Translations under genes and position numbers: made by a program
Assembly: GCF_022842375.1 (NCBI RefSeq)
Contig: NZ_JALHPR010000003.1
Coordinates: forward strand, 186,001-250,000
Reading direction: 5' to 3'
Source: Elioraea sp.
GTDB taxonomy: Bacteria > Pseudomonadota > Alphaproteobacteria > Acetobacterales > Acetobacteraceae
DNA: 64,000 nt
Shown: piece by piece, positions 56,801-64,000 of the stretch
Layout of the letters: each line of letters starts with the position of its first letter
Numbering within the stretch: position 1 is the first letter of the stretch
Notes under the pieces: model-generated
Databases searched by the model: none
What the model was told of the DNA's origin: nothing
The model's input: the letters and a program-made list of their open reading frames with translations, nothing else

Positions 56801-58530
56801 GCGCGCTCTCCCCGCGCCTGGGTGGTCGCGGCATCGTCGACGCGATCAGCGGTGATGACCACGCCGTAGTCGCGCCGTGCTGCCTCGGCCGAGACGTAGC
56901 CGCAGGCCACGTCACGCGCGACAGCGGCAGGATCGCGCGAGAACGGATCGCCCCAGCCACCGCCGCCAGGCGTTTCGAGCCGTACCGTCTGCGATCCCGC
57001 AAGCGCGATGCCGAAGGCCTTGGAGGTCATCGTCGGCGCCTCGCGATCATCCCCTGTGCCATAGGTGAAGCGGTTCGGCGCGGCATCACCGCCGCCGCTG
57101 GCACCGAAGGGCGGGAAGCGCCCGCGCTCGCCGAGCAGGAACGCCTCCGCCGTCACGCCGTCGCGCAGCCCGACCTCGTAGATCGCGCCGCACCCGCCAC
57201 GGTGGAGGCCGGGGCCGGCGCTGTCTGGCCGCAGCGCCCATTGCCTGAACGCGACCGGATAGGCCGCCTCGATGATTTCGAGCGGCGGAATGGTCGCGGT
57301 GCTGATCGGGTTGTTGCCGTGGTTCAGCCCATCGCTCTCAGGGTTGCCGCCAAGGCCACCGCCAAAGAAGCAGAACATCACCCAGCGATGGCCCCTGCCC
57401 CGCCAGCCGCTGATCGAGAGCGCGTTGATCGTGCCGAAGGGGGCGGCGGTCGCGCGGTCGGGGGCGGCTTGCGCGAAGCAGCGGAACACCGTGTCGATCA
57501 CCCGCAGGATCGTTTCGGTATAGCCACCAACGGGCTTGGGCGGCCCCGCGCCGAGGATCGAGCCGTCCGGCACGACGAAGGCGATCGGGTGCAGGCAGCC
57601 GCCGTTCGACGGCACCTCGGGGAACAGGTGCTTCAGCGCCACATAGCAGCAGGCGATGGTCGTCGCACGGCTGATGTTCAGCGGCCCCGCGCAGCCCTCG
57701 GCAGAGCCGGTGAAGTCGAGCGTCATCACACCGCCCGCGATCGTCATGCGGAGCCGCACCGGCAGCGGCGCATCCACGATGCCGTCATTGTCGAGGAAGT
57801 CCTCTGCCTCGTACACGCCATCGGGCAGGGCCGCGATCTCGCTCCGCATCAGCGCGGCGGCGCGTTCGGTCAACGCGGCAAGTGCTGCGGCGATCATCGC
57901 GTCGCCATACTCGTCGAGCAGCGCGGCGAGGCGCTTCTCGCCGAGGTCGAGCGCGTTGATCTGGCCGTTCAGGTCACCCCAGTTCGACTGTGCCACGCGG
58001 CTGTTCGCGCCGAGGATGGCAACGATGCCGCTATCCACCACGCCATCGCGCATCAGGCGCACGGGGGGAATGCGCACGCCTTCCTGGTGGCTGTCGGTCG
58101 CGCGCGGATTGTAGCCACCAGGCACGTTGCCGCCGATGTCGAGCCAATGGCCGACGGAGGCGAGCCAGCAGAACAGCCGGCCCGCGCGGAAGAAGGGCCG
58201 CACCAGGCGGAAATCGTTGAGATGCGTTCCGCCGTCATACGGGTCGTTGAAGATCCACGTTTCGCCTGGCCTTGCGCCGCCCTCGCGCGCGGAAGCGTCG
58301 ATCACCGCCTTCACCGCGAACGCCGTGGCGCCCACGAAGATCGGCAGCCCCGCCGTTCCCTGCACCAGCGTCTCGCCGGTTTCGGCATCGTAGAGACCGT
58401 GCGAGAGGTCGCGCGCCTCGGCGATGATCGGGTTGAAGGCAGAGCGCGCGAGGGTCGCGTCCATCTCGTCGGCGATCTGCTCGAGGCGGCCCTTCAGAAC
58501 CGCGAGCGTGACGGGATCGAGCATCGTCAT
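56797..58530 (-). CDS. hyuB: Hydantoinase/oxoprolinase subunit B
   Basis: 577 residues. Opening DPVTLAVLKGRLEQIADEMD, then ARDLSHGLYDAETGETLVQG, ETWIFNDPYDGGTHLNDFRL and the late LETPGGGGWGDPFSRDP, all diagnostic of HyuB. It forms the catalytic complex with HyuA. It lies between the isocitrate-lyase-family gene and hyuA, with ATGA junctions on both sides. Confidence 0.95.
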   Translation of the reverse strand: MTMLDPVTLAVLKGRLEQIADEMDATLARSAFNPIIAEARDLSHGLYDAETGETLVQGTAGLPIFVGATAFAVKAVIDASAREGGARPGETWIFNDPYDGGTHLNDFRLVRPFFRAGRLFCWLASVGHWLDIGGNVPGGYNPRATDSHQEGVRIPPVRLMRDGVVDSGIVAILGANSRVAQSNWGDLNGQINALDLGEKRLAALLDEYGDAMIAAALAALTERAAALMRSEIAALPDGVYEAEDFLDNDGIVDAPLPVRLRMTIAGGVMTLDFTGSAEGCAGPLNISRATTIACCYVALKHLFPEVPSNGGCLHPIAFVVPDGSILGAGPPKPVGGYTETILRVIDTVFRCFAQAAPDRATAAPFGTINALSISGWRGRGHRWVMFCFFGGGLGGNPESDGLNHGNNPISTATIPPLEIIEAAYPVAFRQWALRPDSAGPGLHRGGCGAIYEVGLRDGVTAEAFLLGERGRFPPFGASGGGDAAPNRFTYGTGDDREAPTMTSKAFGIALAGSQTVRLETPGGGGWGDPFSRDPAAVARDVACGYVSAEAARRDYGVVITADRVDDAATTQARGERA

Positions 58531-59384
58531 TCGTATCGCTTTCCGGCGGCGAGCATCGCTGGGGTTCCGATCACGTCGTTCAGCCCCGTCAGGTCAAGCA
58601 TCCGGTTCCGGAACGGTTCGGTCGTGCCGGCCTGGTGGAGCGAGGCGTAATAGTCACGCGCCGTGGCGGCCAGCGCGCGCACGATGCCGCCGGGGAAGAT
58701 GACGAGCGAGAAGCCGATCGCCTCCAGCGTGACGGCCGGCAGCACCGGCGTCTTGCCACCCTCGACCATGTTGGCCAGCAGCGGCAGCCGGCCGCCGAGT
58801 GCCTTCGCCACGGCGGCGAGATCATCCTCCGTGCGCGGCGCCTCGACGAACAGCACATCCGCGCCGGCTTCGGCGTACATCGCGGCACGGTCGAGCGCTG
58901 CGTCGAGACCATCGATCGCCGCGGCGTCGGTGCGTGCGACGATCAGGAAACGATCCGATGCGCGCGCATCCACCGCTGCGCGGAGCTTGCCCACCATCTC
59001 GGCGGCAGGGATCACGCCCTTGCCGTCGAGGTGGCCGCAGCGTTTCGGAAACGTCTGGTCCTCGAGCTGGATCGCGGCCGCACCGGCACGCTCGAACGCG
59101 CGCACGGTGCGTTGCACGTTCAGCGCGTTGCCGTAGCCCGTGTCGCCATCGACGATCAGCGGCAGTGCGACGCGATCGGCCAGCAGGGCGACATGGTCGG
59201 CCACCTCCGCCATCGAGACGAGGCCGATATCGGGGCGCCCGAGCTTCGTGTAGGCGATCGCGGCACCTGACACGTAGAGCGCCTCGAACCCCGCATCGGC
59301 GGCGATGGCGGCGGTGAGCGCATCGCACACGCCAGGGGCGATGACGATGGGTTTCCGCGCCAGCCGCGTTCGGAGATCGGTCAC
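58527..59384 (-). CDS. Isocitrate-lyase / PEP-mutase superfamily C-C lyase
   Basis: 285 residues from GTG 59384, with a GGGGAGGAA ribosome site. The active-site loop is KRCGHLDGK with catalytic C116, which marks lyases (methylisocitrate, dimethylmalate, oxaloacetate hydrolase types) rather than PEP mutase. Metal ligands are visible in IVDGDTGYGNALNV and IQLEDQ. It would cleave a 2-hydroxy or 2-methyl dicarboxylate intermediate. Position between liv transport and hyuBA suggests a late step of the same pathway. Confidence 0.9.
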   Translation of the reverse strand: MTDLRTRLARKPIVIAPGVCDALTAAIAADAGFEALYVSGAAIAYTKLGRPDIGLVSMAEVADHVALLADRVALPLIVDGDTGYGNALNVQRTVRAFERAGAAAIQLEDQTFPKRCGHLDGKGVIPAAEMVGKLRAAVDARASDRFLIVARTDAAAIDGLDAALDRAAMYAEAGADVLFVEAPRTEDDLAAVAKALGGRLPLLANMVEGGKTPVLPAVTLEAIGFSLVIFPGGIVRALAATARDYYASLHQAGTTEPFRNRMLDLTGLNDVIGTPAMLAAGKRYE

Positions 59385-59408
59385 GGAACGTTCCTCCCCA
59401 AGACCAGC

Positions 59409-60110
59409 CTAAAGGCCGAGATAGGCTTTCTGGAGCGCCGGGTCAGCCGCCAGCGCCTCGGCCGCGCCCGACAGCACGATCTCGCCCTGCTCGATGATGT
59501 AGGCGCGGTTGGCGAGGCCAAGTGACTGCATCACGTTCTGCTCGACCAGCATGATGGCGAGCCCTTCGGCGTTGATGCGGCCGATCAGCGCGAACATCTC
59601 CTCGACCAGCAGCGGCGAGAGGCCGAGCGAGGGTTCGTCGAGGATCAGCAGCCGCGGCTCCGCCATCAGGCCGCGGCCGATGGCGAGCATCTGCTGTTCG
59701 CCGCCCGAGAGCGTTCCGGCAGCCTGGCGGGTGCGTTCGGCAAGCCGCGGGAAGGTCGCGAACACACGATCGAGATTGGCCGCGCGGTTGCGCTTGGCCC
59801 GCGCGTAGCTGCCCATGATCAGGTTGTCGCGCACGCTCATGTTCGGGAAGATGCGCCGGCCTTCGGGAACATGGATCAGCCCGCGCGTGACGATCGCGGC
59901 GGGCTTCGACCCGGCAAGCTCCTCGTCATCGAAACGGATCGATCCGCCGCGCACGCCGATCACGCCGCTGATCGCGCGGTTCAGCGTCGTCTTGCCCGCA
60001 CCGTTCGCGCCGAGCACCGCGACGATCTCGCCCGCCCGCACGGTGAGGTCGATGCCACGCAGCACCTCGGCGGGGCCATAGCCGGCGCGGAGGCCCGATA
60101 CCTCAAGCAT
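59409..60110 (-). CDS. livF: Branched-chain-amino-acid-type ABC importer ATPase LivF
   Basis: 233 residues from ATG 60110; the longer frame to 60188 is not needed. Walker A GANGAGKTTLNRAI, signature TLSGGEQQMLAIGRGL, Walker B LLILDEPSLGLSPLL, and the LivF ending LILV-type MLVEQNVMQSLGLANRAYII. It starts 8 bases inside livG. It powers uptake with LivG. Confidence 0.95.
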   Translation of the reverse strand: MLEVSGLRAGYGPAEVLRGIDLTVRAGEIVAVLGANGAGKTTLNRAISGVIGVRGGSIRFDDEELAGSKPAAIVTRGLIHVPEGRRIFPNMSVRDNLIMGSYARAKRNRAANLDRVFATFPRLAERTRQAAGTLSGGEQQMLAIGRGLMAEPRLLILDEPSLGLSPLLVEEMFALIGRINAEGLAIMLVEQNVMQSLGLANRAYIIEQGEIVLSGAAEALAADPALQKAYLGL

Positions 60111-60855
60111 GCGCGTTGCCCTGCAGCCGCGCGGCCGCACCGTGGCCGAGATAGGCCTCGACCACCGCCGGGTCGCGCGCCACCGCATCGGGGCTGCCGC
60201 GCGCGATGATGCGGCCCTCGGACAGAACGTGGATCTCGTCGGCCAGCGCCATCACCGCCTGCATCACATGCTCGATCATCAGCACCGTGACGCCGCCGTC
60301 ACGAATCGCGCGGATCACGGGGATCACGTCACGCACCTCGGAGGGGTTGAGGCCGGCGAGCACCTCGTCGAGCAGCAGCAGCTGCGGCTCTGTCGCCAGC
60401 GCCCGGGCGAGCTCGAGACGCTTCCGCCCCGCGACGGTGAGCGACGCTGCGGGAAGGTTCAGCAGCGCCGACAGCCCGACGCGATCGGCCACGGCATCGG
60501 CCGCCGCAAGCGCCTCGGCCCGGCCCGCGTGGCGGAGATGGGCGCCGACGGCGATGTTCTCCCGCACCGAGAGGCCGGCGAAGGGCTGCACGATCTGGAA
60601 GGTGCGCGCGATGCCGAGTGCTGCGCGCCGGTGCGGAGCAAGGGCGGTGATGTCCTTGCCGCGAAAGCGGATGCGGCCGGCATTCGGCTTCTGGAAACCG
60701 GCGATGGTGGCGAACAGCGTCGTCTTGCCAGCGCCGTTCGGCCCGATCAGACCGACGATGCGCCCTTCCGTGACCGGAACGGACGCATCGTTCACGGCAA
60801 CGAGCCCGCCGAAGCGGACCGTGACGCCCATGGCCTCGGCGATCAGCTCAGCCAC
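60103..60855 (-). CDS. livG: Branched-chain-amino-acid-type ABC importer ATPase LivG
   Basis: 250 residues from GTG 60855, 8 bases inside livM. Walker A GPNGAGKTTLFATIAG, Walker B LLLLDEVLAGLNPSE, and the LivG-specific ARTFQIVQPFAGLSVREN. The signature motif is unusual, LTVAGRKRLELARAL, where most LivG proteins have LS(Y/F)GxQR; the ATPase may rely on LivF's canonical signature. Confidence 0.93.
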   Translation of the reverse strand: MAELIAEAMGVTVRFGGLVAVNDASVPVTEGRIVGLIGPNGAGKTTLFATIAGFQKPNAGRIRFRGKDITALAPHRRAALGIARTFQIVQPFAGLSVRENIAVGAHLRHAGRAEALAAADAVADRVGLSALLNLPAASLTVAGRKRLELARALATEPQLLLLDEVLAGLNPSEVRDVIPVIRAIRDGGVTVLMIEHVMQAVMALADEIHVLSEGRIIARGSPDAVARDPAVVEAYLGHGAAARLQGNAHA

Positions 60856-61804
60856 GCGCCACCCTCCGCGGACGGGCGCGACGGATGAGCCCGACGATCC
60901 CCTCCGGCGCGAAGCGGACGACGATGATGAGCACCGCCCCGAACAGCACGAGCCCGAGCCCAGGCGCATCGCCGCCGAGATGCTTGCCGAGTTCCGACAG
61001 CGCCTGCAACACGAGTGCGCCGAGCAGCGGGCCCCAGACCGTGCCGATGCCGCCGACGATGGCCGTCAACAGCGCCTCGACGCTGATCCACGGGCCGTAG
61101 GCGAGGCCGGCATCGAGGTAGAGGAAGGTCTGCGCGTAGAAGCCGCCGGCCGATGCGGTGATGCCACCCGAGAGCGCGATCGCCATCAGCTTCACGCGCA
61201 ACACGTCGACGCCGAGCGCCTTGGCAGCATCCTCGTTCTCCCGCACGGCGACGAGCTGCGCGCCGAAGCGTCGCCCCTCGATCGCGCGCGCGAGCGCCAT
61301 CGCGAGGCCAAGCAGCGCGAGAACGAACCAGTAGCCCTCGGCCCGGCTGCCGAATTGCAGGTTCGCCACGCCCAGCTTGAGCGGGATGAGGATGCCAGCA
61401 CCAGCGCCGGTGAGCGGCCAGACGGAAGCGATGATGCGCGCCACCTCGGCAAACGCGAGCGTGACAAGGGCGAAGTAGGAGCCGCGCAGGCCAGCGCGGA
61501 AGGTGAGCCAGCCGATCGCGGCACCAACCAGGGCGCCGAGCGCGATGCCCGCCCCGAACGCCACCCAGGCATTGATGCCGAAGCGCACCTGCAGCACAGC
61601 GGCCGTGTAGGCGCCCGTGCCGAAGAACACCGCATGCCCGAAGCTGAACTGCCCGCCATAGCCGCCGAGCAGGTTCCACCCCGTTCCCGCCAGCGCGAGC
61701 ATGAGCGAGACCTTGAGGAAGTTCAGCGCGACGTTGCTCTCGATCACCAGCGGCAGCGCGGCGAGCATGGCGAGGACGATGAGCAGGAGGCGATAGGGGC
61801 GCAT
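60848..61804 (-). CDS. livM: Branched-chain-amino-acid-type ABC importer permease LivM
   Basis: 318 residues from ATG 61804, overlapping the livH stop as TGATG. About nine transmembrane segments. Family blocks: WNLLGGYGGQFSFGHAVFFG, SYFALVTLAFAEVARII and the coupling region VRENEDAAKALGVDVLRVKL. A longer open frame extending to 62722 is only the livH shadow. Confidence 0.95.
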   Translation of the reverse strand: MRPYRLLLIVLAMLAALPLVIESNVALNFLKVSLMLALAGTGWNLLGGYGGQFSFGHAVFFGTGAYTAAVLQVRFGINAWVAFGAGIALGALVGAAIGWLTFRAGLRGSYFALVTLAFAEVARIIASVWPLTGAGAGILIPLKLGVANLQFGSRAEGYWFVLALLGLAMALARAIEGRRFGAQLVAVRENEDAAKALGVDVLRVKLMAIALSGGITASAGGFYAQTFLYLDAGLAYGPWISVEALLTAIVGGIGTVWGPLLGALVLQALSELGKHLGGDAPGLGLVLFGAVLIIVVRFAPEGIVGLIRRARPRRVARG

Positions 61805-62679
61805 CACGCTTTCGCCCCGAACAGCCCCTGCGGCCGCACGAGCAGCACCAGGATGAAAATGATGAAGATGCCGAGCTGCCCCAGCGTCTCGCCGTAGATC
61901 AGCCCCGTCATGCTCTCGACGATGCCGATGACGAAGCCACCCGCCAGCGCACCAGGCACGCTGCCCATGCCACCTAGCACCACGATGGTGAAGGCGACGA
62001 GGACGAAGGCGTTGCCCACCTGCGGCGTGACGTAGAACGACGGCAGCAGCAGGCACGCGGCCACCGCAAGGCACGCCGTGCCGAGGCCGAAGGTGACGCC
62101 GTAGATATGCGCGACATCGACGCCCGAAAGCTCCGCCCCCAGCCGCTCCTTCGCCACGGCGCGGATCGCGCGGCCGGTGTCGGTCAAGGCCAGGAACAGC
62201 CCAAGGGCTGCAGTGACCGCAAGTGCTGCGAAGAACGCCACAACCCGGGTCGTCGGCAGCAGCATGGTGCCGAGCTCGATCACCGCGAAGCCGAAGGGAT
62301 GGTCGATCGTGCGCGTATCGGAGCGGAAGTTGAACAGCAGCCCATTCTCGATCATCACCGCAAGCCCGAGCGTGACGAGCAGGATCGCGCGATCCTCCCC
62401 CCGGCTCGCGGGCCAGATGACCATGCGCTGCAACAGGTAGCCCAGCGCGAAGAAGGCGGGGGCGAGCGCGAACACCGACAGCCACGGGTCGATGCCTAAG
62501 CCGCGATCGGCGTAGAAGGCGGCAAACAGTGCGGCGGTGAGCAGCGCGCCGTGGGCGAAGTTGATGATGTGCAGCACGCCGTAGATGAGCGTGAGCCCGA
62601 GCGCGATCAGGGCATAGATCGCGCCCGTGAGCAGGCCGTTCGCGACGGCCTGGACCAGGATGTCGGGGGAGAGGATCAT
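61804..62679 (-). CDS. livH: Branched-chain-amino-acid-type ABC importer permease LivH
   Basis: 291 residues. Opening ILVQAVANGLLTGAIYALIA, LGLTLIYGVLHIINFAHGAL, and the late VLGGMGSVPGALAGGFVIGI are LivH hallmarks. About eight transmembrane segments. It lies 59 bases after livK, with a stem-loop between them. Confidence 0.95.
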   Translation of the reverse strand: MILSPDILVQAVANGLLTGAIYALIALGLTLIYGVLHIINFAHGALLTAALFAAFYADRGLGIDPWLSVFALAPAFFALGYLLQRMVIWPASRGEDRAILLVTLGLAVMIENGLLFNFRSDTRTIDHPFGFAVIELGTMLLPTTRVVAFFAALAVTAALGLFLALTDTGRAIRAVAKERLGAELSGVDVAHIYGVTFGLGTACLAVAACLLLPSFYVTPQVGNAFVLVAFTIVVLGGMGSVPGALAGGFVIGIVESMTGLIYGETLGQLGIFIIFILVLLVRPQGLFGAKA

Positions 62680-62686
62680 CGTGCGT

Positions 62687-62718
62687 CACGCGGGGCCGGG
62701 CGAACCCGACCCCGCGTG
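62687..62718 (-). promoter_or_regulatory. Intercistronic stem-loop between livK and livH
   Basis: CACGCGGGG (62687-62695) pairs with CCCCGCGTG (62710-62718). A C/A mismatch separates this from an inner CGGG/CCCG stem and a CGAA loop. There is no T-run. Same position and style as the hairpin after ugpB; probably sets a higher binding-protein to permease ratio. Confidence 0.7.
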
Positions 62719-62738
62719 TCATGTGCCAATCAGGACGA

Positions 62739-63959
62739 TCAGGCCGGAACCGGGAACACGGCCGGTGCTTCCGCCACCGCGGCGGGGAAGATCACCTTGA
62801 TGTCGTTGTCGAGCACCTGCGTCACCACCGGCACCGAACCGGTGTTCTGGCCGTTCTCGAACTTGGTCGGCCCGTACGGCATGAAGTGGCCGGAGAAGGT
62901 CGAGCCTGCCAGCGCCTCGGTCAGCCTTGCCTTGTCGGCAGACCCGGCACGCTCGAGCGCATCGGCCAGCAGCATGACGTTGGCGTAGTTGAGGAACAGC
63001 TCGTAGGTGAAGAACTGGTTCGCGGCATCGACCTTGCGGCGAAGCGCCTGGGCGGCAGGGTTGCGGCCATCGACCCAGTGGTTGCAGTCCATGATGAAGC
63101 GGGCCGCATCGGGGAACTCGCGCACGAAGCGGAAGTTCGAGGCGGCACCGCCGAGCACGGAGAAGATCGCCTTCGGCCGCACGCGCTGCTGCTGCATGGT
63201 GCGGGCGAGCAGCACGTACTCATTGTAGTAGCTCGCCGGGATCACGAGGTCCGGATTGCGGCTGCGGATGCGGAGCGCGACGTTCGCGAAATCGCGCGTC
63301 GGCGTCGGGTGGGCGATGGTCTCGAGCACCTCGAAGCCGCGGCCCGGCAGCTCGCGGTTCAGCAGGCCGGCGAGGCCGGAGCCGAACAGGCTGTCCTCGT
63401 GCACGATGATCACGGTGCGCGCGGGCTTGCCGGCCGCATCGTTCATCGCGACCAGGTTCTCGATCGCGACGCGGCTGATCACGCCGAAGCCCGGGCCGAA
63501 GCGGAAAGTGTTCTTGAGACCCCGCGTGACGATGCCGTCAGCCACCCCGACATCGACGAGGTAGGGCAGGTCATACCGCGAGGCGGCCTGCGTGGTGGCA
63601 AGCACGATGCCGGAGGCGAAGCCGCCGATGATCGCGGCGACGTTCGCCGCGGCCATGCGCTCGACCTCCGCCACGCCGCCTTCGGGCGTCGAGCGTGCGT
63701 CACCCAGCACGGCTTCGAGGCGGGCACCGCCCATCGCCTTGATGCCGCCCGCGGCGTTGATGTCGGCGATCGCCATCTCGGCGCCGATGCGGCCTTGCGC
63801 GCCGGAGAAGGCGACAGCGCCAGTCACCGGGTGCAGCACGCCGATGCGGATGGCGGCGGCCTGCGCCCGCAGCGCGGGTGCGCCGAGCGGCAGCGTGGTG
63901 GCGGCAACGCCTGCGGCAAGCACGGAACGCCGGCCAAGGCCGGCACGCGAGTTGGTCAT
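62739..63959 (-). CDS. livK: Periplasmic binding protein, LivK type (family 6)
   Basis: 406 residues. Tat-like signal GRRSVLAAGVAATTLPLG, cleavage near ALRAQA. Family marks are IRIGVLHPVTGAVAFSGAQG, MAIADINAAGGIKAMGGARL and VIIVHEDSLFGSGLAGLLNR. First gene of the ten-gene operon, with GGGGAGG upstream. Such proteins bind amino acids, amides, urea or aromatic acids; the downstream hydantoinase and pentein genes point to a nitrogenous cyclic or guanidino compound. The operon promoter must lie at or beyond the right edge. Confidence 0.94.
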   Translation of the reverse strand: MTNSRAGLGRRSVLAAGVAATTLPLGAPALRAQAAAIRIGVLHPVTGAVAFSGAQGRIGAEMAIADINAAGGIKAMGGARLEAVLGDARSTPEGGVAEVERMAAANVAAIIGGFASGIVLATTQAASRYDLPYLVDVGVADGIVTRGLKNTFRFGPGFGVISRVAIENLVAMNDAAGKPARTVIIVHEDSLFGSGLAGLLNRELPGRGFEVLETIAHPTPTRDFANVALRIRSRNPDLVIPASYYNEYVLLARTMQQQRVRPKAIFSVLGGAASNFRFVREFPDAARFIMDCNHWVDGRNPAAQALRRKVDAANQFFTYELFLNYANVMLLADALERAGSADKARLTEALAGSTFSGHFMPYGPTKFENGQNTGSVPVVTQVLDNDIKVIFPAAVAEAPAVFPVPA

Positions 63960-64000
63960 TGGAAAACACCTCCCCAGGGGTTCGCACTGTCCTTAGCGGC

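Noticed and set aside
60848-62722. 624-residue fused livH/livM frame
   Set aside because: Only the part from ATG 61804 is LivM; the rest is an out-of-frame shadow of livH.

Overview
The window is very GC-rich with strong G/C third positions. It carries alphaproteobacterial gene families (GcrA-like regulator, GapR/DUF2312, AtzG/AtzF-type amidase pair, liv, ugp and hydantoinase systems). This fits an Acetobacteraceae/Rhodospirillales-type alphaproteobacterium; species cannot be assigned from sequence alone.

Positions 1-28258 are the right part of a temperate tailed-phage genome; its left end lies outside the window. Leftward, from a divergent promoter at about 17.65-17.72 kb, runs one long minus-strand transcript: cupin-like protein, HTH protein, GcrA-like regulator, DnaB-type helicase, C5 DNA methyltransferase, GapR-like protein, replication-like protein, HNH nuclease, P27-type small terminase, large terminase, HK97-type portal, prohead protease, capsid, connector, then large enzymatic tail-fibre-like proteins (one with GH5-like plus SGNH-like domains). 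A small immunity region (17.7-19.5 kb) holds a lipoprotein, a WYL-like protein, a Cro-like protein and a CI-like repressor, with three matching 17-bp dyads. Rightward runs a tightly overlapped operon of mostly small early genes, ending in an excisionase-like gene and a tyrosine integrase. The junction is a tRNA-Pro(CGG) 3-prime fragment at 28209-28258.

Positions 28259-49000 are chromosome: an AtzA/TrzA-type amidohydrolase, a PEP-CTERM protein made of four near-identical 59-residue repeats, a family 5 solute-binding protein, an SRAP protein, an amidase with an AtzG-like partner bearing a histone-H1-like tail, and a ugpBAEC importer split by an oppositely oriented RTX/LamG/seven-bladed FG-GAP gene. 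Then come DUF2842, apt, a LOV-domain hybrid histidine kinase, an O-antigen-ligase-like protein and an acyltransferase.

Positions 49099-63959 are a convergent catabolic island. A plus-strand trio (TPP enzyme, 3-hydroxyacyl-CoA-dehydrogenase-like enzyme, SDR) meets tail to tail a ten-gene minus-strand operon (livKHMGF, isocitrate-lyase/PEP-mutase family enzyme, hydantoinase B and A, FAD dehydrogenase, pentein/amidinotransferase-fold hydrolase). Import, ATP-dependent amide or imide ring opening, oxidation and C-C cleavage of one nitrogenous compound is the likely common purpose. The substrate is unknown.
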